From positions 186,001-250,000 of the forward strand of contig NZ_MAFC01000008.1 of the NCBI RefSeq assembly GCF_002013465.1: 64,000 nucleotides of DNA, given 5' to 3'. Below the pieces are notes generated by a model, which was not told the origin of the DNA, did not search any database, and worked only from the letters and a program-made list of their open reading frames with translations. Positions 25,017-34,046 of the stretch are shown here, piece by piece; the stretch's first letter is position 1, and each line of letters opens with the position of its first letter. Position numbers and translations under genes: made by a program. This DNA is from Mycobacterium sp. D16R12. Its GTDB lineage: Bacteria > Actinomycetota > Actinomycetes > Mycobacteriales > Mycobacteriaceae.

Positions 25017-26393
25017 ATGACTGCCCAAGAACGTTCCGGCCGGAGCGTAGGTGAAGGCCGCGCACGTCAGGTCGCACCGCTCGGACGCGTGGCGTTGCTC
25101 TCCGAGGCCGCGCGGCTGGGCACCACGGGCTGGCAGGTCGCCCGCACCGCCGGACGAGTGCTGGGCAAGATCACCAAGAAGGGCAGCATCGAGCAGAAGG
25201 TCATCGCCGAGCTTCCTCAGACCTTCTCGGATCTGGGCCCCACGTACGTCAAGCTCGGCCAGATCATCGCGTCCAGTCCGGGCGCGTTCGGCGAGCCACT
25301 GTCCCGTGAATTCCGTGGGCTGCTCGACCGGGTGCCGCCCGCTGATTCCGCCCAGGTCCGTGAACTCATCATCTCTGAGCTGGGCGATGAACCTGAGAAG
25401 CTCTTCGCCAGCTTTGACGCCGAGCCGTTCGCATCCGCGTCGATCGCCCAGGTCCATTACGCCACATTGCATTCCGGCGAGGATGTGGTGGTCAAGATCC
25501 AACGTCCGGGGATCCGGCGCCGGGTCGCGGCCGACCTGCAGATCATGAAGCGCGGCGCGGCGCTGCTGGAACTGGGCAAGGTGGGCCGGATGCTCTCCGC
25601 CCGCGATGTGGTGGACGATTTCTCCGGAAACCTCTCCGAGGAGCTGGATTTTCTTGCCGAAGGCCAGGCCATGCAGACTTGGGTCGAGCACCTGCACACC
25701 TCGTCGCTCGGTAAGAACATCCGGGTGCCGGATGTGCACTGGCACTACACGACATCCAAGGTGCTCACCATGGAGCGGGTGCACGGCATCCGGATCGACG
25801 ATGCGCCGGCCATTCGCAAGGCGGGGTTCGACGGCACCGCGCTGGTGAAGTCGTTGTTGTTCTCGGTGTTCGAGTCCGGTCTGCGCCAGGGCTTGTTCCA
25901 CGGCGATCTGCATGCGGGAAATCTGCTGGTGGACCACGAGGGCCGAATCGTGTTCCTGGACTTCGGCATCGTCGGCTTCATCGACCCACGGACCCGCTGG
26001 CTGTTGCGCGAGCTGATTCACGCGCTGCTGGTCAAGAAGGATCATCGCGCCGCGGGCAAGATCGTGGTTCTACTGGGCGCGGTCGGCAACCCCGCCGACG
26101 CCGACAAGGGCACCCGCGACATGCAATCCTTCGCCACTCCACTCACCATGAAATCCCTTGAGGACATGTCGTATTCGGAGATCGGCAAGCAGCTGTCCAC
26201 ACTCGCCGAGCAATACGACGTCAAGCTGCCGCGTGAGCTGGTGCTCATCGGCAAGCAATTCCTGTACGTCGAGCGGTACATGAAGCTGCTGGCGCCGCGC
26301 TGGCAGATGATGGAAGACCCCGAACTCAAGGGCTACTTCGGCAACTTCATTGTCGACATCAGCCGTGAACACAATCGCGAGGGAGATATCTGA
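25017..26393 (+). CDS. ABC1/UbiB-family atypical protein kinase
   Basis: This 458-residue protein has the UbiB/COQ8-type features: the KxGQ motif (PTYVKLGQIIASS, about residue 80), the ATP lysine in VVVKIQRPG, the catalytic HGDLHAGN and the metal-binding LDFGIVG. Family members act in isoprenoid-quinone or lipid metabolism and often hydrolyse ATP rather than phosphorylate protein. Position and resemblance fit Rv0647c. The ATG at 25017 is preferred over an in-frame TTG three codons upstream. Its stop is one base before the ATG of the next hydrolase, so they are translationally linked. Confidence 0.9.
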   Translation: MTAQERSGRSVGEGRARQVAPLGRVALLSEAARLGTTGWQVARTAGRVLGKITKKGSIEQKVIAELPQTFSDLGPTYVKLGQIIASSPGAFGEPLSREFRGLLDRVPPADSAQVRELIISELGDEPEKLFASFDAEPFASASIAQVHYATLHSGEDVVVKIQRPGIRRRVAADLQIMKRGAALLELGKVGRMLSARDVVDDFSGNLSEELDFLAEGQAMQTWVEHLHTSSLGKNIRVPDVHWHYTTSKVLTMERVHGIRIDDAPAIRKAGFDGTALVKSLLFSVFESGLRQGLFHGDLHAGNLLVDHEGRIVFLDFGIVGFIDPRTRWLLRELIHALLVKKDHRAAGKIVVLLGAVGNPADADKGTRDMQSFATPLTMKSLEDMSYSEIGKQLSTLAEQYDVKLPRELVLIGKQFLYVERYMKLLAPRWQMMEDPELKGYFGNFIVDISREHNREGDI

Positions 26394-26394
26394 G

Positions 26395-27339
26395 ATGACG
26401 GCCAGCACCGCCAAGGTCGGCGATATCGAGCTGTGTTACGAGGAGTTCGGCAACCCGACCGACCCCGCGGTGCTGCTCATCATGGGCATCGGCGCGCAGA
26501 TGGTGTTCTGGCGCACCGACTTCTGCCAGCGGCTCGCCGACCGGGGCTACCGTGTCATCCGCTTCGACAACCGGGACTGCGGCCTGTCGACCAAGCTGAA
26601 CGGGGTGCGCGCAGGCGGCGGCTCACTCCTGCCAACCATGGCGAAATTCCTTGCCGGAGTCAAGATTTCCGATACCGCCTATACCCTGGTGGACATGGCG
26701 GCAGACGCGGCCGGCCTACTCGATCATCTCGGCATCGAGCAGGCACACATCGTTGGCGCTTCGATGGGCGGCATGATCGCGCAGGTTTTCGCCGCCGAAC
26801 ATCCCGACCGCACCGAGACGGTCAACATCATCATGTCGAGCAACAACCAGCCGTTCCTGCCGCCGCCCGGACCGCGTCAGCTGATGGCGTTGCTGAAGCC
26901 ACCGCCCGCCGACGCCACCCGCGAGCAGATCATCGCCAACAGCGTGCAGGTGGGCCGGACCATCGGCAGTCCGAAATACCGGCAGTCCCAAGCGAAGTCA
27001 TATCTGCACGCCGCCGAATATTACGACCGTAGCTACTACCCCAAGGGATTCGCCCGGCAATTCGCCGCGATCATGGGGACCGGCAGCCTGGTGCCATTCG
27101 ACAACCGAATCACTTCGCCCGCACTGGTTTTGCACGGTAAGGCCGACAAGCTGATGCGGCCTTCGGGCGCGCGCGCCATCGCTCGCGCCACCCCCGGCGC
27201 ACGGTTGGCGCTGATCGACGGAATGGGCCACGATCTGCCCGAACCGCTGTGGAACCGGGTCATCGCCAAGCTCACCGAGAACTTCGCCCGATCGGAGCCG
27301 GCAGAGGACGCAACGGAATCCGAGGCCGCGGGCCGCTAA
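26395..27339 (+). CDS. Alpha/beta hydrolase, second LipG-like copy
   Basis: This 314-residue hydrolase shares the core of the upstream LipG-like protein: VIRFDNRDCGLSTKL, nucleophile motif GASMGGMIAQVFAAE and GMGHDLPEP near the end. The C-terminal 20 residues are acidic and differ. I set the start at the ATG immediately after the kinase stop; the frame is open further up but overlaps the kinase. It is the third gene of a hydrolase-kinase-hydrolase operon. Confidence 0.87.
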   Translation: MTASTAKVGDIELCYEEFGNPTDPAVLLIMGIGAQMVFWRTDFCQRLADRGYRVIRFDNRDCGLSTKLNGVRAGGGSLLPTMAKFLAGVKISDTAYTLVDMAADAAGLLDHLGIEQAHIVGASMGGMIAQVFAAEHPDRTETVNIIMSSNNQPFLPPPGPRQLMALLKPPPADATREQIIANSVQVGRTIGSPKYRQSQAKSYLHAAEYYDRSYYPKGFARQFAAIMGTGSLVPFDNRITSPALVLHGKADKLMRPSGARAIARATPGARLALIDGMGHDLPEPLWNRVIAKLTENFARSEPAEDATESEAAGR

Positions 27340-27518
27340 TTAGGTGCCGTAGGGAACGATTTCGTCGGGATCGAACTGGCCGTTAATTCTGCGCGGAATC
27401 CTTGTACCAGCTGCGGTCATGCTTTAGCCTCGGCACGGGGTAACAGCCACCCCTAGATCCGATCAATCGCACGCGCGCCGTTCGGGGCACAGCGCCATCT
27501 TTCGCGAGAGGCCTCCGC

Positions 27519-28379
27519 ATGTCCAGATTGACCCCTAAGTTCTCTGATGTACAAGCACATTACGACCTGTCCGATGACTTCTTCGCACTGTTTCTCGACC
27601 CCAGTAGGACCTACAGCTGCGCATACTTCGAGCCCGAGAGCCTGACACTCGCAGAGGCACAGCAGGCCAAGATCGACCTCGCGCTCGGAAAACTGGGTCT
27701 AGAGCCCGGGATGACCCTGCTGGATATCGGTTGCGGTTGGGGTTCCACCCTGAAACGCGCCCTCGAGCACTACGACGTCAATGTCATCGGCCTTACCCTC
27801 AGCAAAAACCAATTCACGCACGTCACCGAGCTTCTCGACTCCACCGAAAGTTCGCGTACGCACGAGGTTCGGCTTGCCGGGTGGGAGGAGTTCGACGGTA
27901 CCGTCGACCGAATCGTCAGCATCGGCGCCTTCGAGCATTTCGGCCACGAGCGGTACGCCAGCTTCTTCGAGATGGCTCACCGGATACTGCCCGATGACGG
28001 AAAGATGTTGCTGCACACCATTGTCAGCTTTCACCCGGAGGAGTTGAAGCGCCGAGGGGTTCCGCTACTGATGTCACGGGTTCGATTCATGCACTTCATG
28101 CTCACCGAGATATTCCCCGGCGGCCGTTTACCTTCTGTGCCGATGGTGGACGAGCATGCCGCGCAGGCTGGCTTCCGCGTTACCCGCCACCAGGCCCTGC
28201 AACTCCACTATGCGCGCACCCTGGACTGCTGGGCCGAGAACCTGGTCGCACACAAGGATGAAGCGATTTCCCTTCAATCCCAAGAGGTTTACGACAGATA
28301 CATCAAGTACCTGACAGGTTGTGCCGACGCGTTCCGGGAGGGCTGGATCGACGTGGTTCAGTTCACCTGCGAGAAGTAG
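27519..28379 (+). CDS. Mycolic-acid cyclopropane synthase/methyltransferase family protein
   Basis: This 286-residue SAM enzyme modifies the meromycolate chain. The start FSDVQAHYDLSDDFFALFLD, the SAM motif LLDIGCGWGSTL and the GAFEHFGHERYASFF segment, with the glutamate that lies at the active site in CmaA1/PcaA, are all present. In M. tuberculosis mmaA4-mmaA1 occupy the equivalent place beside rplA; here a single copy remains. The abscessus-chelonae group lacks oxygenated mycolates, so a role in cyclopropanation or branch methylation is more likely than methoxy/keto synthesis, but which cannot be told. Its last 22 bases overlap the end of convergent glpD. Confidence 0.9.
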   Translation: MSRLTPKFSDVQAHYDLSDDFFALFLDPSRTYSCAYFEPESLTLAEAQQAKIDLALGKLGLEPGMTLLDIGCGWGSTLKRALEHYDVNVIGLTLSKNQFTHVTELLDSTESSRTHEVRLAGWEEFDGTVDRIVSIGAFEHFGHERYASFFEMAHRILPDDGKMLLHTIVSFHPEELKRRGVPLLMSRVRFMHFMLTEIFPGGRLPSVPMVDEHAAQAGFRVTRHQALQLHYARTLDCWAENLVAHKDEAISLQSQEVYDRYIKYLTGCADAFREGWIDVVQFTCEK

Positions 28380-29803
28380 GAATCGACGAGACCCTGGACC
28401 GCCCCGACTACCAGTCCCTTGTCGGCGGGCACCAGCCCGATGCGGGTACGGCGATCGAGAACGTCATCGGCGTCGAGCGCACCCTCATGGGTGAGCGCGA
28501 ACACGACTTGTTCGCGGGTGATATCGAGACCCTCGACCAATCCGGTACCGGCGGCACCCGGCCAGTCGTCCACCACCGTCAGGTTCTGTGTCACACACTC
28601 CGAGGCCGCCAGCGGCCGGCGTTCCAGACCCGCGTCCAGGGCATCCTCGGCCATCTTGCGATAGGTGGTCAGCTTGCCCCCCACCACGCTGACGACACCC
28701 GAATCCGATACCCGGACCGCGTGCTTACGGGACAGGTCCGCGGTCGCGGAATCATCACTGTCGAGCAGGGGTCGCAGCCCCGCAAAACGTCCCGCCACAT
28801 CCGATTCGGACAGCGTGGTCTGCAGCACCGTGTTCACGGTGTCCAGGAGGAACTGCTCCTCCGCCGCGGAGGGCTCGGCCACATCCGGCACCGGGCCGGG
28901 CGCCGGTTCGTCGGTGAGTCCGAGGTAAACCCGATCGTGGATGGCCGGCAGGGCGAACACGAAACGGTTGATTGTGCCGGGCACCGGAACGGTGAGGGCG
29001 GCGGTAAGCCCGCCGAAGCTGGCCGCCCGGAACACCAGGTGTGTCCCACGGCTAGGACGCAGCTTGATCTCATGATCGACTTGGCCCGCCCATACCCCGG
29101 CGGCGTTGATGACCAAACCCGCCTGTACCGCAACGGTATTCCCGGTCAGCTGATCGCGGAGCACCGCGCCGTCGCCGGTGACCTGCTCGGCCGACACTCG
29201 GGTGAGGATGCGGGCGCCCAGCCCGGCCGCCGTGCGCGCTATCGACACCACCAACCGTGCATCATCGACGAGCTGGCCGTCGAAGGCCATCAGCCCGCCG
29301 CGAAGTCCGTTGCGTCGCACGGTCGGGGCACGGCGAATCACTTCACCCGCGTCGATAGCGCGCGAGCGCGGCAGCACATCGGCCGAGGTATGTGCGAGTT
29401 TGCGTAAACCATCCCCCGCGACGAATCCCACCCGCACCAGGGCCCGGCTGAACATGCTCACTGCCGGGTGCAACGGAACCACCTGCGCCAGCGGATGAAT
29501 GAGGTGCGGGGCGGTACGCGTCATCAGGATGTGTCGCTCGATCGCACTCTCCCTGGCGATGCCTACCTGCCCCGAAGCGAGGTAGCGCAATCCGCCGTGC
29601 ACCAGCTTCGAACTGAATCTGCTGGTACCGAAGGCTAGGTCGTGCTTCTCGACCAAGGTGACACGCAGGCCACGGCTCGCCGCGTCGAGCGCCACCCCGA
29701 CGCCGGTGACACCGCCGCCGATGACGAGAACGTCAACCGGAGCGCCACCGGCCAACGCGGCGAGATCGGCACTGCGTCGTGTGCTGTTGAGCTGGGTTGT
29801 CAT
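28358..29803 (-). CDS. glpD: Glycerol-3-phosphate dehydrogenase (FAD)
   Basis: This 481-residue flavoprotein oxidises glycerol 3-phosphate to dihydroxyacetone phosphate at the inner membrane face. The N-terminal FAD fold LVIGGGVTGVGVALDAASRG and the GlpD signature SSKLVHGGLRYL follow directly. The C-terminal part has VVGGKLTTYRKMAEDALD. The length is shorter than M. tuberculosis GlpD2 (about 585), near GlpD1 (Rv2249c). With the adjacent TetR, flavoprotein and diacylglycerol kinase it reproduces the order Rv2249c-Rv2252. The ATG at 29803 is preferred over one eight codons upstream. Confidence 0.93.
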   Translation of the reverse strand: MTTQLNSTRRSADLAALAGGAPVDVLVIGGGVTGVGVALDAASRGLRVTLVEKHDLAFGTSRFSSKLVHGGLRYLASGQVGIARESAIERHILMTRTAPHLIHPLAQVVPLHPAVSMFSRALVRVGFVAGDGLRKLAHTSADVLPRSRAIDAGEVIRRAPTVRRNGLRGGLMAFDGQLVDDARLVVSIARTAAGLGARILTRVSAEQVTGDGAVLRDQLTGNTVAVQAGLVINAAGVWAGQVDHEIKLRPSRGTHLVFRAASFGGLTAALTVPVPGTINRFVFALPAIHDRVYLGLTDEPAPGPVPDVAEPSAAEEQFLLDTVNTVLQTTLSESDVAGRFAGLRPLLDSDDSATADLSRKHAVRVSDSGVVSVVGGKLTTYRKMAEDALDAGLERRPLAASECVTQNLTVVDDWPGAAGTGLVEGLDITREQVVFALTHEGALDADDVLDRRTRIGLVPADKGLVVGAVQGLVDSYFSQVN

Positions 29804-29823
29804 GAATTCTCCTAGGGGGCAGA

Positions 29824-30423
29824 TCAAGCCGTGAGATATCCGTCGACGGCAGCGGCCAATTCACTCACCAATTCATCCGCCGAGAGAATGTCGGCGACGA
29901 TCCGCGCCGACTGGAGAACCGATTGGCCGATCAGCAGCACCATCGCCGCCATCTGTTCCGGGGCACCGGGGCGAATCGATCCGTCGGCCTGCCCCTCGGC
30001 GATGAGCATCGCGGTCCAGCCGATCAGTGCACGCTGGCTGGTCCCCAACCGCCGCACGATGTAGGTCAGCAGCAGTTCGGGATCGGATCGCAGGATTGCC
30101 GCAAAAATCGAGTGCTCGCGCACCTGGGTGACCAGACCTGTCACCGACTGGACCAGGCGATCACGTGCGTGCCCCTGTCCGGTCGCGGGCAGGATCGAGG
30201 CCATTTCGCGCGTCAGCAGATCGGCGACCAGGGAGCGCACATCGGGCCAGCGCCGATACACCGACGGGCGGCTCACACCGGCACGCTTGGCGACCTCGAC
30301 CAGCGTGGTGCGACGCACCCCGAACTCGGTGACGCAGGACAACGCGGCATCGAGGATGCGTTCGGTGACGGGATCCGCCGGGACCTCCGCGACCCCGGCG
30401 ATATCTGTCGTCTCGACGGTCAT
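29824..30423 (-). CDS. TetR-family transcriptional regulator (Rv2250c-like)
   Basis: This 199-residue regulator has a clear N-terminal helix-turn-helix (TTLVEVAKRAGVSRPSVYRR). It is 20 bases upstream of glpD in the same direction and divergent from the flavoprotein-diacylglycerol kinase pair, with a 63-base intergenic region full of TTACA/TGTAA half-sites. It very likely controls all four genes. The ligand is unknown; a glycerolipid intermediate or acyl-CoA is plausible from the neighbours. Confidence 0.87.
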   Translation of the reverse strand: MTVETTDIAGVAEVPADPVTERILDAALSCVTEFGVRRTTLVEVAKRAGVSRPSVYRRWPDVRSLVADLLTREMASILPATGQGHARDRLVQSVTGLVTQVREHSIFAAILRSDPELLLTYIVRRLGTSQRALIGWTAMLIAEGQADGSIRPGAPEQMAAMVLLIGQSVLQSARIVADILSADELVSELAAAVDGYLTA

Positions 30424-30448
30424 GTCACCTCACCTTCATCAGAAAATC

Positions 30449-30487
30449 TGCGTTACAACTTGCCATCGTATGTAATACTGTAACGCA
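30449..30487. promoter_or_regulatory. Divergent promoter/operator with 9-base inverted repeat
   Basis: TGCGTTACA (30449-30457) and TGTAACGCA (30479-30487) are perfect inverted copies 21 bases apart; a further TGTAA lies at 30471-30475. TAATAC at 30474-30479 could be the -10 of the rightward gene and would make its ATG nearly leaderless. This is a strong candidate for the TetR binding site. Confidence 0.6.
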
Positions 30488-32079
30488 TGATGGAGTGGGA
30501 CGCCTGGGGCGTGGCCGAAAAACGACAGACTCTCTCACCTCAGGTGAAGACGCTCTTGGCGTCCGCGCTGGGCATTCCCGAACGGGATCCGGTCAGCCGC
30601 GAAGAATCAACCGTCACCCTGTCTCCCAGTTCTCTCACCGAAGATCAGTTGACCGCCCTGGCTGATCTGCTCGGCACCGAGCACGTGCGCACCGATCACG
30701 GCGCCCGGCTGCGACATTCTGGCGGCAAGAGCACCCCGGACCTGCTGCGCCGGCGCTCCACCGGCGTCCAGGAAGCCCCCGACGCCATCGTCTACCCGGC
30801 ATCGCATGACGAGGTATCCGCACTCCTGACACTCTGCGGCGAACAGGCCATCGCGGTCGTACCGTTCGGCGGCGGCACCAGCGTGGTCGGCGGGCTGGAC
30901 CCAGAGCGCGGCGGATTCACCGCAGTCATCGCGGTGGACCTGCGACGGATGTCCGGCCTGGTATCCCTTGACGAGGAATCGGGAACGGCCGTGCTGCTGC
31001 CCGGAACCACAGGGCCCGAGGCCGAAGAACTCCTTGGTGCCCAAGGCTTTTCACTCGGACACTTCCCCCAGAGCTTCCGGTTCGCGAGCATCGGGGGTTT
31101 CGCCGCCACCCGCTCCTCCGGGCAGGCCTCCAGCGGATACGGGCGCTTCGACGCGATGGTGGATGCGATCCGGATCGCCACCCCGCGCGGTGATCTCAGC
31201 CTGGGTAGGGCGCCCGCCTCGGCGGCCGGCCCGGATCTGCGGCAGCTCTTCCTGGGGTCCGAAGGTGCACTCGGCATCATCACCGAGGTGACCGTGCGCG
31301 TGCACCGGCTCCCCGAGGACACCTGGTACCAGGGTTGGTCTTTTCCCTCCTTCGATGCCGGCGCGCAGGCGCTGCGCACGCTCGTACAAGCCGATGCGGC
31401 ACCCACCGTGCTGCGGCTGTCCGATGAAGCCGAAAGTGGGCTGAATCTCGCCCTGGCCAAAGACATCGGCGGCAAGAACCCGGCTGCGGGCGTGCTGGCG
31501 ATCACGACAGTCGAGGGCACCCACGGGCACGTAGAGGCCCGGTCGGCCGAGGTGGCGGCCGTCCTCACCGCTGCCGGCGGAACCGCCCTCGGCGACGAGC
31601 CCGCCACGGCCTGGGATCACGGCCGTTTTGATGCGCCGTACCTGCGTGACGCCCTCATCGACGCGGGCGCTGTGGTGGAGACGCTGGAGACCGCGACCTC
31701 GTGGCAGAACCTCGCCACCCTACGCACGGCAGTCACCACTGCACTCGCCGAAGCACTTGGGACCCAAGGTACCCCGCCGCTCGTGTTGTGCCATATCTCG
31801 CACACCTATCGCACGGGCGCCTCGCTGTACTTCACCGTGGTGTGCGCGGCCGCCGAGGATCCGATGTCCCAGTGGAGCAAGGCGAAGAAGGCGGCAGGTG
31901 ATGCCATCGTCGCCGCGGGTGGCACCATCACACACCACCACGCCGTCGGACGCGATCATCAACCGTGGCTTGCCGATGAGGTCGGTGAGCTCGGCATCGA
32001 GATCCTGCAGGCGGTGAAGCGAACCGTGGATCCACGGGGAATTCTCAATCCCGGCAAGCTGATTCCCGTTAGCGAGTAA
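30487..32079 (+). CDS. FAD-binding oxidase, alkyl-DHAP-synthase-like (Rv2251-like)
   Basis: This 530-residue flavoprotein is of the vanillyl-alcohol-oxidase fold. The FAD pyrophosphate loop VVPFGGGTSVVGGLDPERGG is near residues 120-140, the substrate-side SEGALGIITEVTVRVHRLPE near 258-277, and the C-terminal ITHHHAVGRDHQPWL matches the HHHGIG-type signature of alkyl-DHAP synthases and D-lactate-type oxidases. In M. tuberculosis the homologue (Rv2251) sits next to the diacylglycerol kinase, as here. A role in glycerolipid or ether-lipid chemistry is likely but unproven. A second ATG lies one codon in. Confidence 0.87.
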   Translation: MMEWDAWGVAEKRQTLSPQVKTLLASALGIPERDPVSREESTVTLSPSSLTEDQLTALADLLGTEHVRTDHGARLRHSGGKSTPDLLRRRSTGVQEAPDAIVYPASHDEVSALLTLCGEQAIAVVPFGGGTSVVGGLDPERGGFTAVIAVDLRRMSGLVSLDEESGTAVLLPGTTGPEAEELLGAQGFSLGHFPQSFRFASIGGFAATRSSGQASSGYGRFDAMVDAIRIATPRGDLSLGRAPASAAGPDLRQLFLGSEGALGIITEVTVRVHRLPEDTWYQGWSFPSFDAGAQALRTLVQADAAPTVLRLSDEAESGLNLALAKDIGGKNPAAGVLAITTVEGTHGHVEARSAEVAAVLTAAGGTALGDEPATAWDHGRFDAPYLRDALIDAGAVVETLETATSWQNLATLRTAVTTALAEALGTQGTPPLVLCHISHTYRTGASLYFTVVCAAAEDPMSQWSKAKKAAGDAIVAAGGTITHHHAVGRDHQPWLADEVGELGIEILQAVKRTVDPRGILNPGKLIPVSE

Positions 32080-32084
32080 CGCCG

Positions 32085-32963
32085 ATGACCCATCTCACCG
32101 TCCTGACAAACCCGGCCGCGGGCCACGCAGCGGCGCAAGCAGCTGAGGCCGCCATTGCGCATCTGCGTTCGCGCGGACTGACGGTGACGCCTCACGCGGC
32201 GTCGTCGGCATCGGAATCGCATGCACTCGCGCAGGAAGCTGCCCGCACCGGCGCACGCGGAATTGTCGCCGCGGGCGGGGACGGTCTGGTGAGCATCGCG
32301 CTACAGGCGGTGGCATCGACCCCGGTCGCACTCGGTGTGATCCCGATCGGCACCGGAAACGACTGTGCCCGCATGCTGAACATCCCGCTGGGTGACCCGG
32401 TTGCCGCCGCCGACGTGATCGCCAACGGCAATACCCAGGTGATCGACGCCGGACGCGTTCAATACAGCGGAAACACCACGTGGTTCGCCACCGTCGTAGC
32501 ATCCGGATTCGATTCCTTGGTCAACGATCGGGCTAATCGGATGAGCTGGCCTCGAGGCCGTCGCCGATATGACATCGCCATGGCGTTGGAGGCCGCGAAG
32601 CTTCGGCCACTGCCGTTCCGCATCGAATTGGACGATCAGGTGATCGAGACCGATGTCACCCTGGTCGCTGTCGGAAACGGAACCTCATACGGCGGCGGAA
32701 TGCGCATCTGCCCCAACGCCATTCTGGACGATGGGCTGCTGGATGTGACGGTGGTGGCGGCCGGTGGGCGGCTGCGCCTGCTGCGGCTCTCCCCCACCGT
32801 CTACAAGGGCACCCACGTCAACCTGCCCGAGGTGAGCACCTTCCGGTCACGACGAGTCCGGCTGTCCGCCACCGATATCACCGCGTACGCCGATGGGGAT
32901 CCGGTGGCACCGCTGCCGATCGATATCGATGTGGTTCCCGGCGCCCTGACCGTCTTCGCCTAA
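32085..32963 (+). CDS. dagK: Diacylglycerol kinase (Rv2252-like)
   Basis: This 292-residue lipid kinase phosphorylates diacylglycerol to phosphatidic acid and in M. tuberculosis also takes part in phosphatidylinositol mannoside synthesis. The glycine-rich nucleotide loop is [17 protein letters not shown] (the usual T after GGDG is L here) and [13 protein letters not shown] follows. The C-terminal [17 protein letters not shown] matches the family end. It starts five bases after the flavoprotein stop, so the two are an operon. Confidence 0.92.
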   Translation: MTHLTVLTNPAAGHAAAQAAEAAIAHLRSRGLTVTPHAASSASESHALAQEAARTGARGIVAAGGDGLVSIALQAVASTPVALGVIPIGTGNDCARMLNIPLGDPVAAADVIANGNTQVIDAGRVQYSGNTTWFATVVASGFDSLVNDRANRMSWPRGRRRYDIAMALEAAKLRPLPFRIELDDQVIETDVTLVAVGNGTSYGGGMRICPNAILDDGLLDVTVVAAGGRLRLLRLSPTVYKGTHVNLPEVSTFRSRRVRLSATDITAYADGDPVAPLPIDIDVVPGALTVFA

Positions 32964-33231
32964 CCGGTCTTCTGCGCGAACAGGAATGCGGAATGCGGGG
33001 AGGCGTCGGGCAGATCGGCGGGAGGTTCTCCGTCGAAGCGGTACATGCTCCACACCCCGTCGCCGGCGGCCGCGAGAAAGTGCCCGGCGTAGGGATCACT
33101 GATCAACGGGTTGTCGCTGTGCGTTTCCGCGTCTCGGGCACTGGCCACCCCCAACGCGGTGCTGCCAACACTTCTCGCAATGCGTTCCTTTGTACGCCGC
33201 AGCGCGAAATTTTCGGCAGAAGGTGTCTGAT
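32960..33231 (-). pseudogene. Remnant of a class I SAM-dependent methyltransferase
   Basis: On the minus strand about 90 codons match the N-terminus of the mycobacterial family of putative SAM-dependent methyltransferases (TIGR00027): [20 protein letters not shown], then [18 protein letters not shown]. Full members have about 300 residues; here the frame stops at 32960, overlapping the end of dagK, before the SAM-binding core. No ATG, GTG or TTG is suitably placed at the 5' end either. It fills most of the 346-base gap between dagK and the YCII gene. Confidence 0.65.
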
Positions 33232-33309
33232 CGGTGGTGCACGGTTCGTCAGACAGGTAGAGAGTGGATCGCAGAGTTCCGCTCACTGATACCGACGGAG
33301 GGCTCCACC

Positions 33310-34008
33310 ATGCATTACCTCGCACTGCTTATAGGTCCCCAGCAGGAACGCACACCCGACGAGGCTGCTCAGGAACTGACGGACTACCTGAACTTTCAAG
33401 CCAATGCGGCATCGGCCATCCGCGCGGGCGACGCGCTGTATCCCGAAGCGGACAGCGTGCGAATCACCGGTGGACCCGACGCCCCAGTCATCACCGACGG
33501 TCCGTTCGCCGAGGGCGCCGAGGTCGCGAACGGCTACTACGTATTGGAGGCGGACAACCTCGATGACGCCCTTGCCCTGGCACGGGATATCCCGGAGACC
33601 AAGCGCGGCGCGGTCGAAGTGTGGCCGCTGGTCGACTGCTCCCAAGGATTCGGGGGACAGGGCTCCACGAGTTGGCTCGCGCTGCTTCTGGAACCCCGCG
33701 AGGGCGCCTTCGACCCGGGCAGCCCTGAGTGGGAGGCGGTAGCGGCGCAGCACGGGGCGTTCAGCGAGAAGGCAAGTGGGCATATCAAGATCGCGGGACC
33801 GTTGCATCCCCCGTCCACGGCCACCACGGTCCGCGTGCGCGACGGGGAGACTGTTCTCACCGACGGCCCGTACGTCGAGGGAACCGAGATCGCGAACGGT
33901 TTCTACGTGCTCGCCACCGATGGCCGCGACCAAGCCATCGAGCTCGCCTCTCAACTGCCGGCATCCGCAGTGCAACTGCGGCAGCTCACCGGCGTCTCGG
34001 GTTTCTAG
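33310..34008 (+). CDS. Double YCII/DGPF-domain protein
   Basis: This 232-residue protein contains two ferredoxin-fold YCII-related domains, each with the DGPF/DGPY motif ([20 protein letters not shown] near 57-76 and [20 protein letters not shown] near 180-199). Such DGPF proteins are the standard partners of ECF42 sigma factors, one of which (broken) follows. Their function is unknown; an oxidative-stress or antibiotic-related role has been suggested for ECF42 systems. The ATG at 33310 is preferred over an in-frame start 40 codons upstream that would run through the methyltransferase remnant. Confidence 0.85.
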   Translation: MHYLALLIGPQQERTPDEAAQELTDYLNFQANAASAIRAGDALYPEADSVRITGGPDAPVITDGPFAEGAEVANGYYVLEADNLDDALALARDIPETKRGAVEVWPLVDCSQGFGGQGSTSWLALLLEPREGAFDPGSPEWEAVAAQHGAFSEKASGHIKIAGPLHPPSTATTVRVRDGETVLTDGPYVEGTEIANGFYVLATDGRDQAIELASQLPASAVQLRQLTGVSGF

Positions 34009-34046
34009 GCGGACCACATGGTGCTCGCGCAAGCGGCTCATCAACG

